A stretch of DNA of 37,435 bases. It comes from Acholeplasmataceae bacterium. Lineage in GTDB: Bacteria > Bacillota_I > Bacilli_A > Izemoplasmatales > Hujiaoplasmataceae. The translations under genes and the position numbers were made by a program. The DNA is taken from contig JAAYZB010000206.1 of the NCBI GenBank assembly GCA_012515085.1, positions 1-37,435 on the forward strand, given 5' to 3'. A model generated the notes under the pieces. That model was not told where the DNA came from and searched no databases. It saw only the letters and a list, made by a program, of their open reading frames with translations. Of the stretch, positions 1 to 7,970 are shown piece after piece (the first letter of the stretch is position 1; each line of letters opens with the position of its first letter).

Positions 1-500
1 CCGGCATATACATTGCTGCCATCACTCTCGATCACGATATCACCAGATACTATCACATTTTCCACATTTCCTTGAATCCTGCCTGCCAATCCTCCGGCAA
101 GAATCATCGAAGCGGAATCAACATCAATTGAGAAGTCCGCAATCGTCAAATCTTTAATTATTCCTTGAGCCCAACCAAAAAGCCCAATGAACCCGTCGTG
201 ATCATCCGTAATGGTCAAATTGCGGATGGTATGCCCATTTCCATCAAAAATTCCTAAATAAGGTTGTGAACCATTCCCAAGCGGAATCCATTCCACTCCG
301 GTCAAATCCAAATCAGCTACCAGCCGATAGGATCGATTCATCTCAATCGCCGCGAGATCATTGGCGGAGGAGATGTCGATAATATTAGCTGTATCAACCG
401 TTGTCACTGGAGGAGCAGTCGTGGTAGCTTGAGTTCCTTGGCGCCCCAACATCAACCCTAATAACAACATAACACCTATCCATATCGTTGTTTTTTTCAT
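1..500 (-). CDS. GLUG-repeat surface protein, N-terminal part (truncated by window edge)
   Basis: Open frame from ATG at 500 that continues without a stop to the left edge, giving about 166 residues. A good ribosome binding site (AAAGGAG, 5 bases before the ATG) sets the start. The first 25 residues form a Sec signal peptide (MKKTT, hydrophobic core, cut near GTQA), followed by a Thr/Pro-rich linker. The rest reads as a beta-helix-like adhesin: an early piece with DLDLTG..W.PLGN and F.G.FDGNGHTI.NL, then GLFG and the GLUG-type segment GGLAGRIQGNVENV. Such repeats occur in secreted or cell-surface proteins of Gram-positive bacteria. No lipobox cysteine is seen. It lies only 27 bases after the parC stop with no terminator between, so it may share the parEC transcript. 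The anchor and the full repeat number are outside the window. Confidence 0.8.
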   Translation of the reverse strand, partial: MKKTTIWIGVMLLLGLMLGRQGTQATTTAPPVTTVDTANIIDISSANDLAAIEMNRSYRLVADLDLTGVEWIPLGNGSQPYLGIFDGNGHTIRNLTITDDHDGFIGLFGWAQGIIKDLTIADFSIDVDSASMILAGGLAGRIQGNVENVIVSGDIVIESDGSNVYA

Positions 501-527
501 AAGTACTCCTTTAATGAAAGCCATCAT

Positions 528-3158
528 TTAAAACAAGGTTTGTTGGATGATCACTTCATCCTCGTCTTGGTCCTCGGGCTCTTCTGGTTCTGCTTCAGAG
601 GTTTGAATGATTTTTTCAAGTTCCAGCAACATATCTTCATCGTCTTCAGGCAATGATTCCGTGATTATCCCAGATGCTTGATCTTGATATAATTTATAAA
701 GAATTCGGTTCGCCTCGCTCCCATTGTTCTTTTCAATGATAAGGCCAATGGGATCGATGTCTCTTTCCAATATCGGAATTCCATGCTCATAGCGATCAGG
801 CTTCAAATCACTTGCTGAAAGTTCAAACGGTTGATCAATGGTCATGATCCGAATCGTCAAATATTCCCGTAAACGGAAAATGTTTTCGGCCGCTATCCCA
901 CGGAAACGATAGGGATTTGTTTTTACCTGTTTCAAAAAGAGCTTTCCTTTAGCGGGACGATGACCTTGTTCAATATTCAACACACTTTCCCGTTTGATTG
1001 CTCCCCGATTGGTAAGCATCAATAATTCGTCCTTTGGAATCGATGACACATATTTTGCGCCAACAAGGATATCGTCACGAAGATTGATGCCCTTGACTCC
1101 CTTCGCCGATAGTCGTTGACTTGGGACTTCTGAAATCGGATATTTGAGTACATATCCATTTTCTGTAACCAGTACGATATCCGTATCAAACCTCTCCATT
1201 AAATCAACCGAAACCAGCGTGTTGATTTTCGAAGCCGGATGTGCGTTGTACGTTTTGTTCAATCGAATTTGTTGAAATTCAGAAAGCGCTACTTGCTTGA
1301 TCTGTCCTTCTTCATTGGCAAGCAACACCATTTTGTCCGCCGAAAAATCATCAATCACCAGAAAATCCAGTACCTCTTCTTGATCCTGTAAAGTGGCAGT
1401 CAAACCGATATAGCCTCCTTGGTCACGCCACTTCATATCGGAAATCTTGAAGACAGGCAAAACAATGTAATTGCCAAGATTCGTGAAAATAAGCAATGTG
1501 TCTTTTGTGTTGACTTCTTCTTTTTTCAGTACTTGATCGTTCTGTTTCAATCCTGGCTGCCCATTGGTTGCCTGATAGGATTTCAGTGACGAACGTTTGA
1601 TATAACCGCCCCGACTTATAACAACGATAACGTTTTCGTGTTCTATCAATGCAGTTTCATCAATTTCAACCTTTTGAATCTCTTCTTGAATCTGCGTTCT
1701 TCTGGGAGTTGGAACTGTGTCGATCACTTGGGTGATCTCATTTTTAATTACGTTTTCCAACTCTTTCTCATTGTGAAGTATTCGTCCCAAAGTACTGATT
1801 TGTTTTTCGAGAATCCCAGCTTCCGATTGCATTTCCTTGACATCGGTCGAAGACAATCGATAGAGTTGTAAGGAAACGATCGCATCCGCTTGCATTTCTG
1901 AAAAATCAAAGTGTTCGTACAATTTTAGAATGGCATCTTTTTTTCCTTCTGATTTTCGGATCAATGCGATGACTTCATCAAGAACACTCACCATTTTTAA
2001 GAAACCTTCGACGATATGTTTTCGTTTTTCCGCCCGAATCAACTCGAAATTCGAGCGGTTGCGAACGACTTCTTTTTGATGAAGGATATAGGCATCCAAA
2101 ATATCTGCTAGGGACATCAACTGGGGAGATTTGTTATGAATGGCCACCATATTATAGTTATAAGCGACCGATAAATCGGTATTTTTCAGCAGGTAGTTGT
2201 AGACCACTTCCGAATCTATTTCCTTTTTGATGTCAACCGCGATTCGCAAGCCTTCACGGTCGGATTCATCTCGGACTTCGATGATCCCGTCAATTTTCTT
2301 TTTCAGTCGGATGTCATCGATCTTTCGAACCAAATCCGCCTTATTGACCTCATAAGGAATCTCTGTAATGATGAGCCCGGACTCTTTGATTTCGACTTTG
2401 CTCTTGATGATGACACGTCCCTTACCGGAAAGAAATGCATCTTGAATCCCATCGATTCCTTCCACAATCGCTCCCGTCGGAAAATCCGGTCCTTTGACAA
2501 TGGACATCAGTTCAGCAATCGTTGCGTTTGGATGATCGATTTTATAAATGACGGCTTGAAGGATCTCGCCTAAGTTATGCGGCGGAATATTCGTCGCATA
2601 ACCCGTCGCCATCCCCATTGCGCCATTCACAAGCAGATTCGGAAACTTCGCTGGCAAGACGACCGGTTCATACTCTTCATCATCAAAATTCGGAACGAAG
2701 ATGACCGTTTTTTTATCGATGTCCCTTAATAACATTTCCGCAAACATCGACAAGCGTGCTTCCGTATAACGCATCGCTGCTGGTGGATCGTTATCGATTG
2801 ATCCATTGTTTCCATGCATGTCAATCAACAACGCGCCCATTTTCCATAGTTGGCTCATCCGTACTAGGGCATCATATACCGATTGATCACCATGGGGATG
2901 GTATTTACCGATCACTTCTCCAACGATCCGCGCTGATTTCTTGAACGGTTTGTCCGAAAACATACCCAATTGATTCATTGCAAAAAGAATCCGGCGTTGA
3001 ACCGGTTTCAGACCATCCCGAACATCGGGTAACGCTCGATCTTGAATGATATACTTGGAATATCTGCCGAAGCGATCACCAATGATCGTTTCAAGCTTTT
3101 CGGTCACGATTTTTTCAGATAAAAAGATATCCAACTTTTGCTTAGCCGACTTTGCCAT
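528..3158 (-). CDS. parC: DNA topoisomerase IV subunit A (ParC)
   Basis: 876-residue type IIA topoisomerase A subunit; with ParE it decatenates daughter chromosomes. The N-terminal winged-helix/tower region holds the DNA-cleaving tyrosine in AAMRYTEAR (Y131) and the HPHGD motif at 87-91. The C-terminal part (about 500-840) is the beta-pinwheel DNA-wrapping domain, and the tail is acidic. The start ATG overlaps the parE stop by one base (TGATG), so translation is coupled. Assignment to ParC rather than GyrA rests on the pairing with ParE and the general sequence; no GyrA-box QRRGGKG-type motif was seen. Oddity: the residue after HPHGD, normally Ser in quinolone-sensitive ParC, is Gln (Q92), while the acidic residue four positions on is kept (D96). 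Confidence 0.93.
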   Translation of the reverse strand: MAKSAKQKLDIFLSEKIVTEKLETIIGDRFGRYSKYIIQDRALPDVRDGLKPVQRRILFAMNQLGMFSDKPFKKSARIVGEVIGKYHPHGDQSVYDALVRMSQLWKMGALLIDMHGNNGSIDNDPPAAMRYTEARLSMFAEMLLRDIDKKTVIFVPNFDDEEYEPVVLPAKFPNLLVNGAMGMATGYATNIPPHNLGEILQAVIYKIDHPNATIAELMSIVKGPDFPTGAIVEGIDGIQDAFLSGKGRVIIKSKVEIKESGLIITEIPYEVNKADLVRKIDDIRLKKKIDGIIEVRDESDREGLRIAVDIKKEIDSEVVYNYLLKNTDLSVAYNYNMVAIHNKSPQLMSLADILDAYILHQKEVVRNRSNFELIRAEKRKHIVEGFLKMVSVLDEVIALIRKSEGKKDAILKLYEHFDFSEMQADAIVSLQLYRLSSTDVKEMQSEAGILEKQISTLGRILHNEKELENVIKNEITQVIDTVPTPRRTQIQEEIQKVEIDETALIEHENVIVVISRGGYIKRSSLKSYQATNGQPGLKQNDQVLKKEEVNTKDTLLIFTNLGNYIVLPVFKISDMKWRDQGGYIGLTATLQDQEEVLDFLVIDDFSADKMVLLANEEGQIKQVALSEFQQIRLNKTYNAHPASKINTLVSVDLMERFDTDIVLVTENGYVLKYPISEVPSQRLSAKGVKGINLRDDILVGAKYVSSIPKDELLMLTNRGAIKRESVLNIEQGHRPAKGKLFLKQVKTNPYRFRGIAAENIFRLREYLTIRIMTIDQPFELSASDLKPDRYEHGIPILERDIDPIGLIIEKNNGSEANRILYKLYQDQASGIITESLPEDDEDMLLELEKIIQTSEAEPEEPEDQDEDEVIIQQTLF

Positions 3159-5098
3159 CAGACACGCTCCTTGATCCGGAAAGTATCTTCGCTTTCAAAG
3201 GAAACAAACGTGTCGATCCATTCTTTGCGTGGCTCGACTTTGTCTCCCATCAACAGAGTGATCCGTTGGTCCGCATCGGCCATATCCTCAATACTGACCC
3301 GGATCAGCGTCCGGGTTTCCGGGTTCATCGTCGTATCCCAAAGTTGCGAGGCATTCATTTCCCCCAAGCCTTTGTATCGCTGAATCTCATAAAATTTAAA
3401 CCGCTTTGAAATTTCTTCCCTTTCTTCATCATCCCAAGCATAGGCGACTTCTTGTTTTTTGCCGGTTCGAGTGATCTTGTATAAAGGAGGCAAAGCGATA
3501 TAGAGTTTCCCCGCTTCAACGAGCGGACGCATATAACGGAAAAAGAAGGTGATCAGAAGCACTTGAATATGCGCACCATCCGTATCCGCATCGGTCATGA
3601 TGATCACTTTATTATAGTTGGATTTATGAACTTGAAAATCACTTCCAAGCCCGGCTCCAATCGTTGAAATGATCGTGCTGATTTCTTCGTTTTTTAGCAC
3701 ATCTTCCATCCGTTGCTTTTCAGAGTTGATGACTTTTCCTCGAAGCGGCAAAATAGCTTGATACAAGCGGTTGCGACCTTGTTTTGCGGATCCGCCCGCG
3801 GAATCACCTTCCACTAAAAACAGTTCGTTGATTTTGGGGTTTTTCGAAGTCGCTGGTGATAATTTCCCAGATAAAATCGTTTCTTGTTTAGCAACTTTTT
3901 TGACAAGTCGAGCATCCTCTCTGGCTTTTCGCGACGCTTCTCTTGCGTTGCGAGCATTGAGAGCTTTTTCAATCAATACCGATGCGATTTGGGTATTTTC
4001 AGTCAGATAGGTGTCGAGTTGCTCACTGAGCACATTTTCGACGGAGGGTCTTGCTTCTGGAGATCCGAGTTTGTTTTTTGTTTGGCCTTCAAACTGCAGC
4101 TTGTTCTCCGGAATTCGAACGGAAAGGATGCTGGTTAAACCTTCGCGAATATCTGCCCCTTCCAAAGGCAGATCTTTCTCCTTGAGAAAATTGAGCCGAC
4201 GCGCATGGTCATTGAATATTTTTGTGAATGCGGATTTAAATCCCGTTTCATGTGTGCCACCGTCTTTGGTGCGGACATTATTGACAAACGAGATCAAATT
4301 TTCCGAATAAGCATTGGAGTATTGAAAAGCGACTTCTACTTCGATGCTACCGGATTCGCCTTCAAAATAGGCAGTGGGATGGAGTGGCGTTTTTTGTTGG
4401 TTGATCAAGTCGATGTATGCCTTGATGCCTTCTTCATAAAAATAAGATTCTTTTTGCTTTGAGCGTTCATCGATTAATTGCATTCTCAATCCCTTGATCA
4501 AAAACGCACTTTCGCGGATGCGTTCCTCCAAGATCTGAAAATTGAAAAGGGTGGTTGAAAAAATGGTGGGATCTGGTTTAAACCAGACTTCAGTACCAGT
4601 TTTCTTGGTATCGCCAATGACATGGAGTTCTTCGACTTTTTTTCCTCCGTTTTCAAACCGCATGTGATAAGCAAGGCCGTCGCGATTGACGGTCACATCC
4701 AAAAACTCACTGAGTGCGTTGACGACTGAAGCGCCCACTCCGTGCAATCCACCGGAAACTTTATATACACCGGAAACTCCAAATTTTCCACCTGCATGGA
4801 GTTTGGAAAAAATAACTTCGACCCCGGTGATCCCTGAAGAGTGTAAGTCGATTGGCATACCACGACCATCATCCACAACCAAAATCGAGTTGTCTTCTTT
4901 CACAACCACCTTGATATTTTTACCATAACCCGCCAGCACTTCATCGATGGAGTTGTCGATCACTTCCCAAACCAAATGATGCAATCCACGTTGATCAGTA
5001 CTTCCCACATACATCCCTGGACGGCGGCGAACTGCTTCCAGCCCTTCCAAGATTTGAAGTGATTGAGCAGTATATTTCTCTTGAATCGGTTCTTTCAT
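3158..5098 (-). CDS. parE: DNA topoisomerase IV subunit B (ParE)
   Basis: 646-residue ATPase subunit of topoisomerase IV. The GHKL ATP-binding fold is visible as DNSIDE, VDDGRGMP and GGLHGVGASVVNALS in the first 130 residues. The Toprim metal-binding domain shows EGDSAGGSAKQGR, PLRGKVIN and DADTDGAHI. The C-terminal region contains RYKGLGEMNASQLWDTTMNP, as in all GyrB/ParE. The start has AAGGAG 8 bases upstream and an extended -10 promoter further up. It is the first gene of a parE-parC pair and is divergent from plsY. GyrB is the main alternative; the gene order parE-parC with the ATG/TGA overlap and next to plsY, as in many Firmicutes, favours ParE. Confidence 0.93.
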   Translation of the reverse strand: MKEPIQEKYTAQSLQILEGLEAVRRRPGMYVGSTDQRGLHHLVWEVIDNSIDEVLAGYGKNIKVVVKEDNSILVVDDGRGMPIDLHSSGITGVEVIFSKLHAGGKFGVSGVYKVSGGLHGVGASVVNALSEFLDVTVNRDGLAYHMRFENGGKKVEELHVIGDTKKTGTEVWFKPDPTIFSTTLFNFQILEERIRESAFLIKGLRMQLIDERSKQKESYFYEEGIKAYIDLINQQKTPLHPTAYFEGESGSIEVEVAFQYSNAYSENLISFVNNVRTKDGGTHETGFKSAFTKIFNDHARRLNFLKEKDLPLEGADIREGLTSILSVRIPENKLQFEGQTKNKLGSPEARPSVENVLSEQLDTYLTENTQIASVLIEKALNARNAREASRKAREDARLVKKVAKQETILSGKLSPATSKNPKINELFLVEGDSAGGSAKQGRNRLYQAILPLRGKVINSEKQRMEDVLKNEEISTIISTIGAGLGSDFQVHKSNYNKVIIMTDADTDGAHIQVLLITFFFRYMRPLVEAGKLYIALPPLYKITRTGKKQEVAYAWDDEEREEISKRFKFYEIQRYKGLGEMNASQLWDTTMNPETRTLIRVSIEDMADADQRITLLMGDKVEPRKEWIDTFVSFESEDTFRIKERV

Positions 5099-5126
5099 GC
5101 AAAAAACTCCTTTTTCTGTCGTATCT

Positions 5127-5135
5127 ATTATATCA
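5127..5135 (-). promoter_or_regulatory. Extended -10 promoter of parE-parC
   Basis: On the minus strand TGATATAAT, a consensus TATAAT preceded by TGn, lies about 30 bases before the parE start. No good -35 hexamer is present 16-18 bases upstream, which fits an extended -10 promoter. Confidence 0.6.
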
Positions 5136-5155
5136 AACTTTGGGTGATTTTTCCT

Positions 5156-5182
5156 TTGTTTTTGATGATTTTATGGTATAAT
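5156..5182 (+). promoter_or_regulatory. Promoter of plsY
   Basis: TATAAT at 5177-5182 with a weak -35 (TTGTTT, 15-base spacer). It lies 24 bases before the plsY start, back to back with the parE promoter. Confidence 0.55.
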
Positions 5183-5206
5183 TCTAGAGATTATGGGGGG
5201 ATGTTC

Positions 5207-5866
5207 ATGTGGAGTGTTTTCTGGCTCTTTATCGCGTATTTACTCGGATCGATCCCCTTTTCCTATTTACTTGGGAAATGGATCAAAGGTGAAAATATTC
5301 GCGAACTTGGCAGCAAAAATATCGGAACCACCAATGCTTATCGTGTCTTTGGGAAAGCCATTGGAACGGCAGTCTTAATTTTCGATATGATGAAAAGCGG
5401 CATCATTGTATTTCTTTTCACTCGAACTGATTGGTTCGTCGGTCAAGATCTTTACCATCCCTTGGTGTATGGCTTATTTGCGATGCTCGGTCACATCTAT
5501 CCCGTATGGTTTAAATTCAAAGGCGGCAAAGGGGTTGCCTCAGCTTTCGGAATGCTCATCGCCTATGAACCTCTTTTAGGCGTTGTTATTTTACCGATCT
5601 TTTTGCTGGTCGAATATCTCACTCGCTATGTCTCGATCGCCTCAACAATCGCCGCGATATCGACGTTTTTCATTGTCCTCGGCTTGCACTTTTTCCACAC
5701 TCCAGACTGGGAATTTCTGATCGCAACTTTCCTCGCGGTGATGTTGATACTATTTCGTCACCGATCCAACTATGAACGATTGGCAAAAGGTTGTGAAAAT
5801 CGAGTCAAATTGTTTGATGGCATCGATCGATGGCGGGCGTCTAAAAGCAAAAGAAGTAAACCTTAA
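5207..5866 (+). CDS. plsY: Acyl-phosphate:glycerol-3-phosphate acyltransferase PlsY
   Basis: 219-residue polytopic membrane enzyme that transfers an acyl group from acyl-phosphate to glycerol-3-phosphate, the first step of phospholipid synthesis. Family motifs are clear: LLGSIPFSYLLGKW at the N-terminus, ELGSKNIGTTNAYRVFG (phosphate-binding loop), GHIYPVWFKFKGGKGVASAFG, and HRSNYERLAKGCE near the C-terminus. About five to seven hydrophobic segments are seen. A much longer open frame reaches 5063, but the promoter -10 sits inside that extension and the G-run at 5195-5200 lies 6 bases before ATG 5207, so this start is preferred over ATG 5201. It is divergent from parE, a common Firmicutes arrangement. 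Confidence 0.93.
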   Translation: MWSVFWLFIAYLLGSIPFSYLLGKWIKGENIRELGSKNIGTTNAYRVFGKAIGTAVLIFDMMKSGIIVFLFTRTDWFVGQDLYHPLVYGLFAMLGHIYPVWFKFKGGKGVASAFGMLIAYEPLLGVVILPIFLLVEYLTRYVSIASTIAAISTFFIVLGLHFFHTPDWEFLIATFLAVMLILFRHRSNYERLAKGCENRVKLFDGIDRWRASKSKRSKP

Positions 5867-5873
5867 AGAAAAT

Positions 5874-5903
5874 AAAAAAACGCACCTTGGATGCCAAGGT
5901 GCG
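5874..5903 (-). terminator. Intrinsic terminator of yneF
   Basis: Perfect 10-bp stem CGCACCTTGG / CCAAGGTGCG with an ATG loop. On the minus strand it is followed by seven T (A-run at 5874-5880). On the plus side there is no T-run, so plsY is not clearly terminated here. Confidence 0.85.
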
Positions 5904-5918
5904 AATCAACGAGAAGAC

Positions 5919-6134
5919 CTATTTCGCTTGTTTCATGGAAGCCATCACCTGTCGAACCTGCTTTTCCGAAGGTGTTCTGCCCATTTGCGACATCATCGCT
6001 CGAATCATCTGTTCATTGATTGGCGGATTCTTTTCCAGGTAATTCTTAAAGTACTTTCTGGCAAGGATAAAACCAACAACCAGCCCAACCAACAGCGTGA
6101 CGATTGGCAGCACGATTTCTAACCATAAAGGCAT
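5919..6134 (-). CDS. yneF: YneF family membrane protein (UPF0154)
   Basis: 71-residue protein with one N-terminal transmembrane helix (about 4-27, LEIVLPIVTLLVGLVVGFIL) followed by ARKYFKNYLEKNPPINEQMIRAMMSQMGRTPSEKQVRQVM. This NPPI..MIR.MM.QMG.TPSEK pattern is the hallmark of the UPF0154/YneF family, found through Firmicutes and Mollicutes. Its molecular role is not established. It is a single-gene unit: its own TTGTAA/TACAAT promoter, an AAGGAG ribosome binding site, and a terminator after the stop. The full family length appears present. Confidence 0.9.
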   Translation of the reverse strand: MPLWLEIVLPIVTLLVGLVVGFILARKYFKNYLEKNPPINEQMIRAMMSQMGRTPSEKQVRQVMASMKQAK

Positions 6135-6162
6135 GCGTATCCACTCCTTTTTTCTCGAACAT

Positions 6163-6191
6163 ATTGTAACAGAGATAGTGCGTAATTACAA
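6163..6191 (-). promoter_or_regulatory. Promoter of yneF
   Basis: Minus strand TTGTAA (6191-6186), 17-base spacer, TACAAT (6168-6163), 28 bases before the yneF start. Confidence 0.65.
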
Positions 6192-6252
6192 GCATAATCA
6201 TCGGTCAAAACCAACAAAAACCAACGAGGTGTCATTCGTTCACAATTTGAAC

Positions 6253-6281
6253 TTTACAAACTGAATGAAGATTGATACAAT
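6253..6281 (+). promoter_or_regulatory. Promoter of the ferredoxin gene
   Basis: TTTACA (6253-6258), 17-base spacer, TACAAT (6276-6281), 45 bases before the ferredoxin ATG. Confidence 0.65.
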
Positions 6282-6326
6282 TAGACATAGAAGCGTTCAT
6301 ACGATCCATGTTGAGGAGGCTCACTC

Positions 6327-6494
6327 ATGCCAAGAAGAATTTTGGATACCTGTATTGCCTGTGGGACTTGCAAGGAAAACTGTCCCGTCGACTGCATCAC
6401 AGCCGGAGACATTTACGTGATCGATCCTGAGCAATGCATTGACTGCGGTGTCTGCGAAGTCAATTGTCCAGTCGATTGCATCATTGCTGAATAG
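6327..6494 (+). CDS. 2[4Fe-4S] ferredoxin
   Basis: 55-residue protein, preceded by GAGGAGG seven bases before the ATG and by a good promoter. It holds two clostridial-type cluster motifs: C9-x2-C12-x2-C15-x3-C19-P and C37-x2-C40-x2-C43-x3-C47-P. Each half is followed by VDCI, so there is one extra cysteine per half (C23, C51), as seen in some ferredoxins. The two halves are recognisably duplicated (DTCIACGTCKENCPVDCI and EQCIDCGVCEVNCPVDCI). It is a cytosolic low-potential electron carrier, expected to serve enzymes such as pyruvate:ferredoxin oxidoreductase or hydrogenase, which points to anaerobic metabolism. It is a single-gene unit closed by a terminator. The partner enzyme is not in the window. 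Confidence 0.93.
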   Translation: MPRRILDTCIACGTCKENCPVDCITAGDIYVIDPEQCIDCGVCEVNCPVDCIIAE

Positions 6495-6501
6495 GCATCC
6501 C

Positions 6502-6526
6502 AAAAACGACGGATTCCGTCGTTTTT
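6502..6526 (+). terminator. Bidirectional terminator between the ferredoxin and marR genes
   Basis: Perfect 11-bp stem (AAAAACGACGG / CCGTCGTTTTT, loop ATT) with six T on the plus side and five on the minus side. It lies right after the ferredoxin stop and downstream of marR on the other strand. Confidence 0.85.
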
Positions 6527-6530
6527 TGTT

Positions 6531-6574
6531 GAAAGCGGTGAACCTTCTTTCTCTTAGGAAGGTTCACCGCTTTC
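6531..6574. repeat. 17-bp perfect inverted repeat
   Basis: Arms 6531-6547 and 6558-6574 (GAAAGCGGTGAACCTTC and its exact complement) enclose a 10-base loop. It lies between the bidirectional terminator and marR. Neither side has a T-run directly after the stem, so it is not a simple terminator by itself. It could help end marR transcription, protect the 3' end of the mRNA, or be a dispersed repeat. Confidence 0.75.
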
Positions 6575-6615
6575 GTTATAGGATGACTAAGGTGGAAGAA
6601 TCCAACCACGAGAGG

Positions 6616-7059
6616 TCAATCAATCGGGTAGTTCTTAAAATATTCAGAGACATTTCTTAACGTTTTTATCAACACTTCATCTTCATCAAGTTTGAGATCG
6701 ACATAAATGGAATCAATCATGCGTTTATGAAAAGCTTTATGGACTTCTAAAACGTCTTTGGCTTTTTGTTCCAACGAAATCAACACCTTACGCCGATCCA
6801 ATGGATCGGGATAGCGCCTGACATATCCTTTTTGAAACAAGGTGTTGATTGCTACCGTCAAGGATCCGACTGTGATTCCCAGTTTTTGGGCGATGGCCGT
6901 CATTGATGGCTCCGGCAACAATGCCACCGCCTCTAAGACATGAATTTCGCTCATGGACAATTTGATTCCGACCTTTTTCAAAGCTTCGCCTTCAATGGTC
7001 AAGATGCGGTTAAATGTCTCAACTAATAATTCATTGATTAATTCTTTAGGATTCTGCAT
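6616..7059 (-). CDS. MarR-family transcriptional regulator (FabT-like)
   Basis: 147-residue winged-helix regulator with the MarR layout: N-terminal dimerisation helix, winged helix at about 35-105 (MSEIHVLEAV, MTAIAQKLGITVGSLTVAINTLFQKGYVRRYPDPLDRRKVLISL) and C-terminal helices. The wing motif DPLDRRKV is typical of MarR proteins. The gene starts 9 bases after the degV stop, so the two form one operon. DegV proteins of Gram-positive bacteria bind fatty acids, and FabT-type MarR proteins control fatty-acid synthesis. A dyad matching the known FabT box pattern (TTTGA-N3-TCAAA) lies at the operon promoter. This supports, but does not prove, a FabT-like autoregulated lipid sensor. Confidence 0.85.
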   Translation of the reverse strand: MQNPKELINELLVETFNRILTIEGEALKKVGIKLSMSEIHVLEAVALLPEPSMTAIAQKLGITVGSLTVAINTLFQKGYVRRYPDPLDRRKVLISLEQKAKDVLEVHKAFHKRMIDSIYVDLKLDEDEVLIKTLRNVSEYFKNYPID

Positions 7060-7068
7060 AGATCCGAC

Positions 7069-7917
7069 CTACTTTTCAAGATATCCGAGCCCCATGGTTC
7101 CAGGGCCGGCATGACATCCGACCACCGGAGTCAAAGGAATCATTTTGACATCCACGATTTCGGGAATCTGTTCGAGTTCTTCTTGAAGATCAAAAAGCTC
7201 TGCTAGATTATTGGTATAGATGATGAAACAATCGACAGTCTTGCCCTTGATTTCCTGCATGAACCGTTCCAACATTTCCTGTCTGGCTTTTTGCGTTGTC
7301 CGGATTTTATCCACAGTCGCCACTTTTCCCACTTTCGATATTTCAAGCAGGGGTTTTAGTTTGAACAAGGTTCCGAAAAAGCCTGCAGCATTTGACAGCC
7401 TGCCATTTTTGACCAGATACTTCAACGTATCCACGGTGACATAAATATGGTTATGATCGCGGATCCATGCCAGGCGGTCCAATATTTCTTGGCTAGACTT
7501 TTGTTCATCCGCCATTTTTTTCGCAGTAGAGGCCAGTGTCGCTTCCACATAGGATAGTGACTGCGAATCAAACACATGAATTGGGATATCCGGAATCAAT
7601 TTCGCTGCGAGAACTGCGTTTTGGTAGGTGCCGCTCAAATGCTGAGAGATGGTGACAATGATCAGTTCGTCATATCCAGAATGAATCATTTCCTGATACA
7701 TCTCATGAATTTTTCCGGTACTGGTTTGGGCGGTGTGAATATCTATATCTGGATTCTTTGTCACTCGATCATAGAATTCATCCGTGGTTATTTCGACAAA
7801 ATCTTCATATTCTTTCCCTTCAATATAAAGTAAAGAACGAAAAATGCGGATTTCCTTGTCATGGACAAGATAATCTATTCCGGAATTGCCACAAACGGCA
7901 ACACCTATCCGAGACAT
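7069..7917 (-). CDS. degV: DegV family fatty-acid-binding protein
   Basis: 282-residue DegV/FakB-type protein. The family binds a fatty acid in a deep pocket and, in FakB members, presents it to the kinase FakA. Seen here are the N-terminal strand (IGVAVCGNSGIDYLV), the STGKIHEMYQ region corresponding to the conserved TSQPSP/TS..-type ligand loop, ISQHLSGTYQNA (the S-x-LSGTY..A motif), the VFDSQSLS segment, and a C-terminal GCHAGPGTMGLGYL (the conserved H.GPG). ATG 7917 with AAGGAG at good spacing is taken as the start; a TTG at 7920 directly before it is possible. It heads an operon with the MarR gene. FakA is not in the window. Confidence 0.88.
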   Translation of the reverse strand: MSRIGVAVCGNSGIDYLVHDKEIRIFRSLLYIEGKEYEDFVEITTDEFYDRVTKNPDIDIHTAQTSTGKIHEMYQEMIHSGYDELIIVTISQHLSGTYQNAVLAAKLIPDIPIHVFDSQSLSYVEATLASTAKKMADEQKSSQEILDRLAWIRDHNHIYVTVDTLKYLVKNGRLSNAAGFFGTLFKLKPLLEISKVGKVATVDKIRTTQKARQEMLERFMQEIKGKTVDCFIIYTNNLAELFDLQEELEQIPEIVDVKMIPLTPVVGCHAGPGTMGLGYLEK

Positions 7918-7954
7918 CAAATCACTCCTTCACATTTGTTTTAATATCAAATTG

Positions 7955-7967
7955 TTTGAATTTCAAA
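7955..7967. promoter_or_regulatory. FabT-like operator of degV-marR
   Basis: Perfect dyad TTTGAATTTCAAA, fitting the TTTGA-N3-TCAAA core described for FabT boxes. It sits 3 bases downstream of the -10, over the expected transcription start, where a bound repressor would block initiation. The regulator would most simply be the MarR protein of the same operon. Confidence 0.55.
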
Positions 7968-7970
7968 ATG

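Noticed and set aside
5063-5206. Upstream extension of plsY
   Set aside because: It covers the divergent promoters, including the plsY -10, and PlsY proteins begin at the later hydrophobic segment.
5772-6122. 116-codon plus-strand open frame over the plsY end and yneF
   Set aside because: Runs through the yneF terminator hairpin and yneF in antisense; no supporting start site.
6321-6503. 60-codon minus-strand open frame opposite the ferredoxin
   Set aside because: The plus strand carries a ferredoxin with two complete Cys motifs, a promoter, a ribosome binding site and a terminator.
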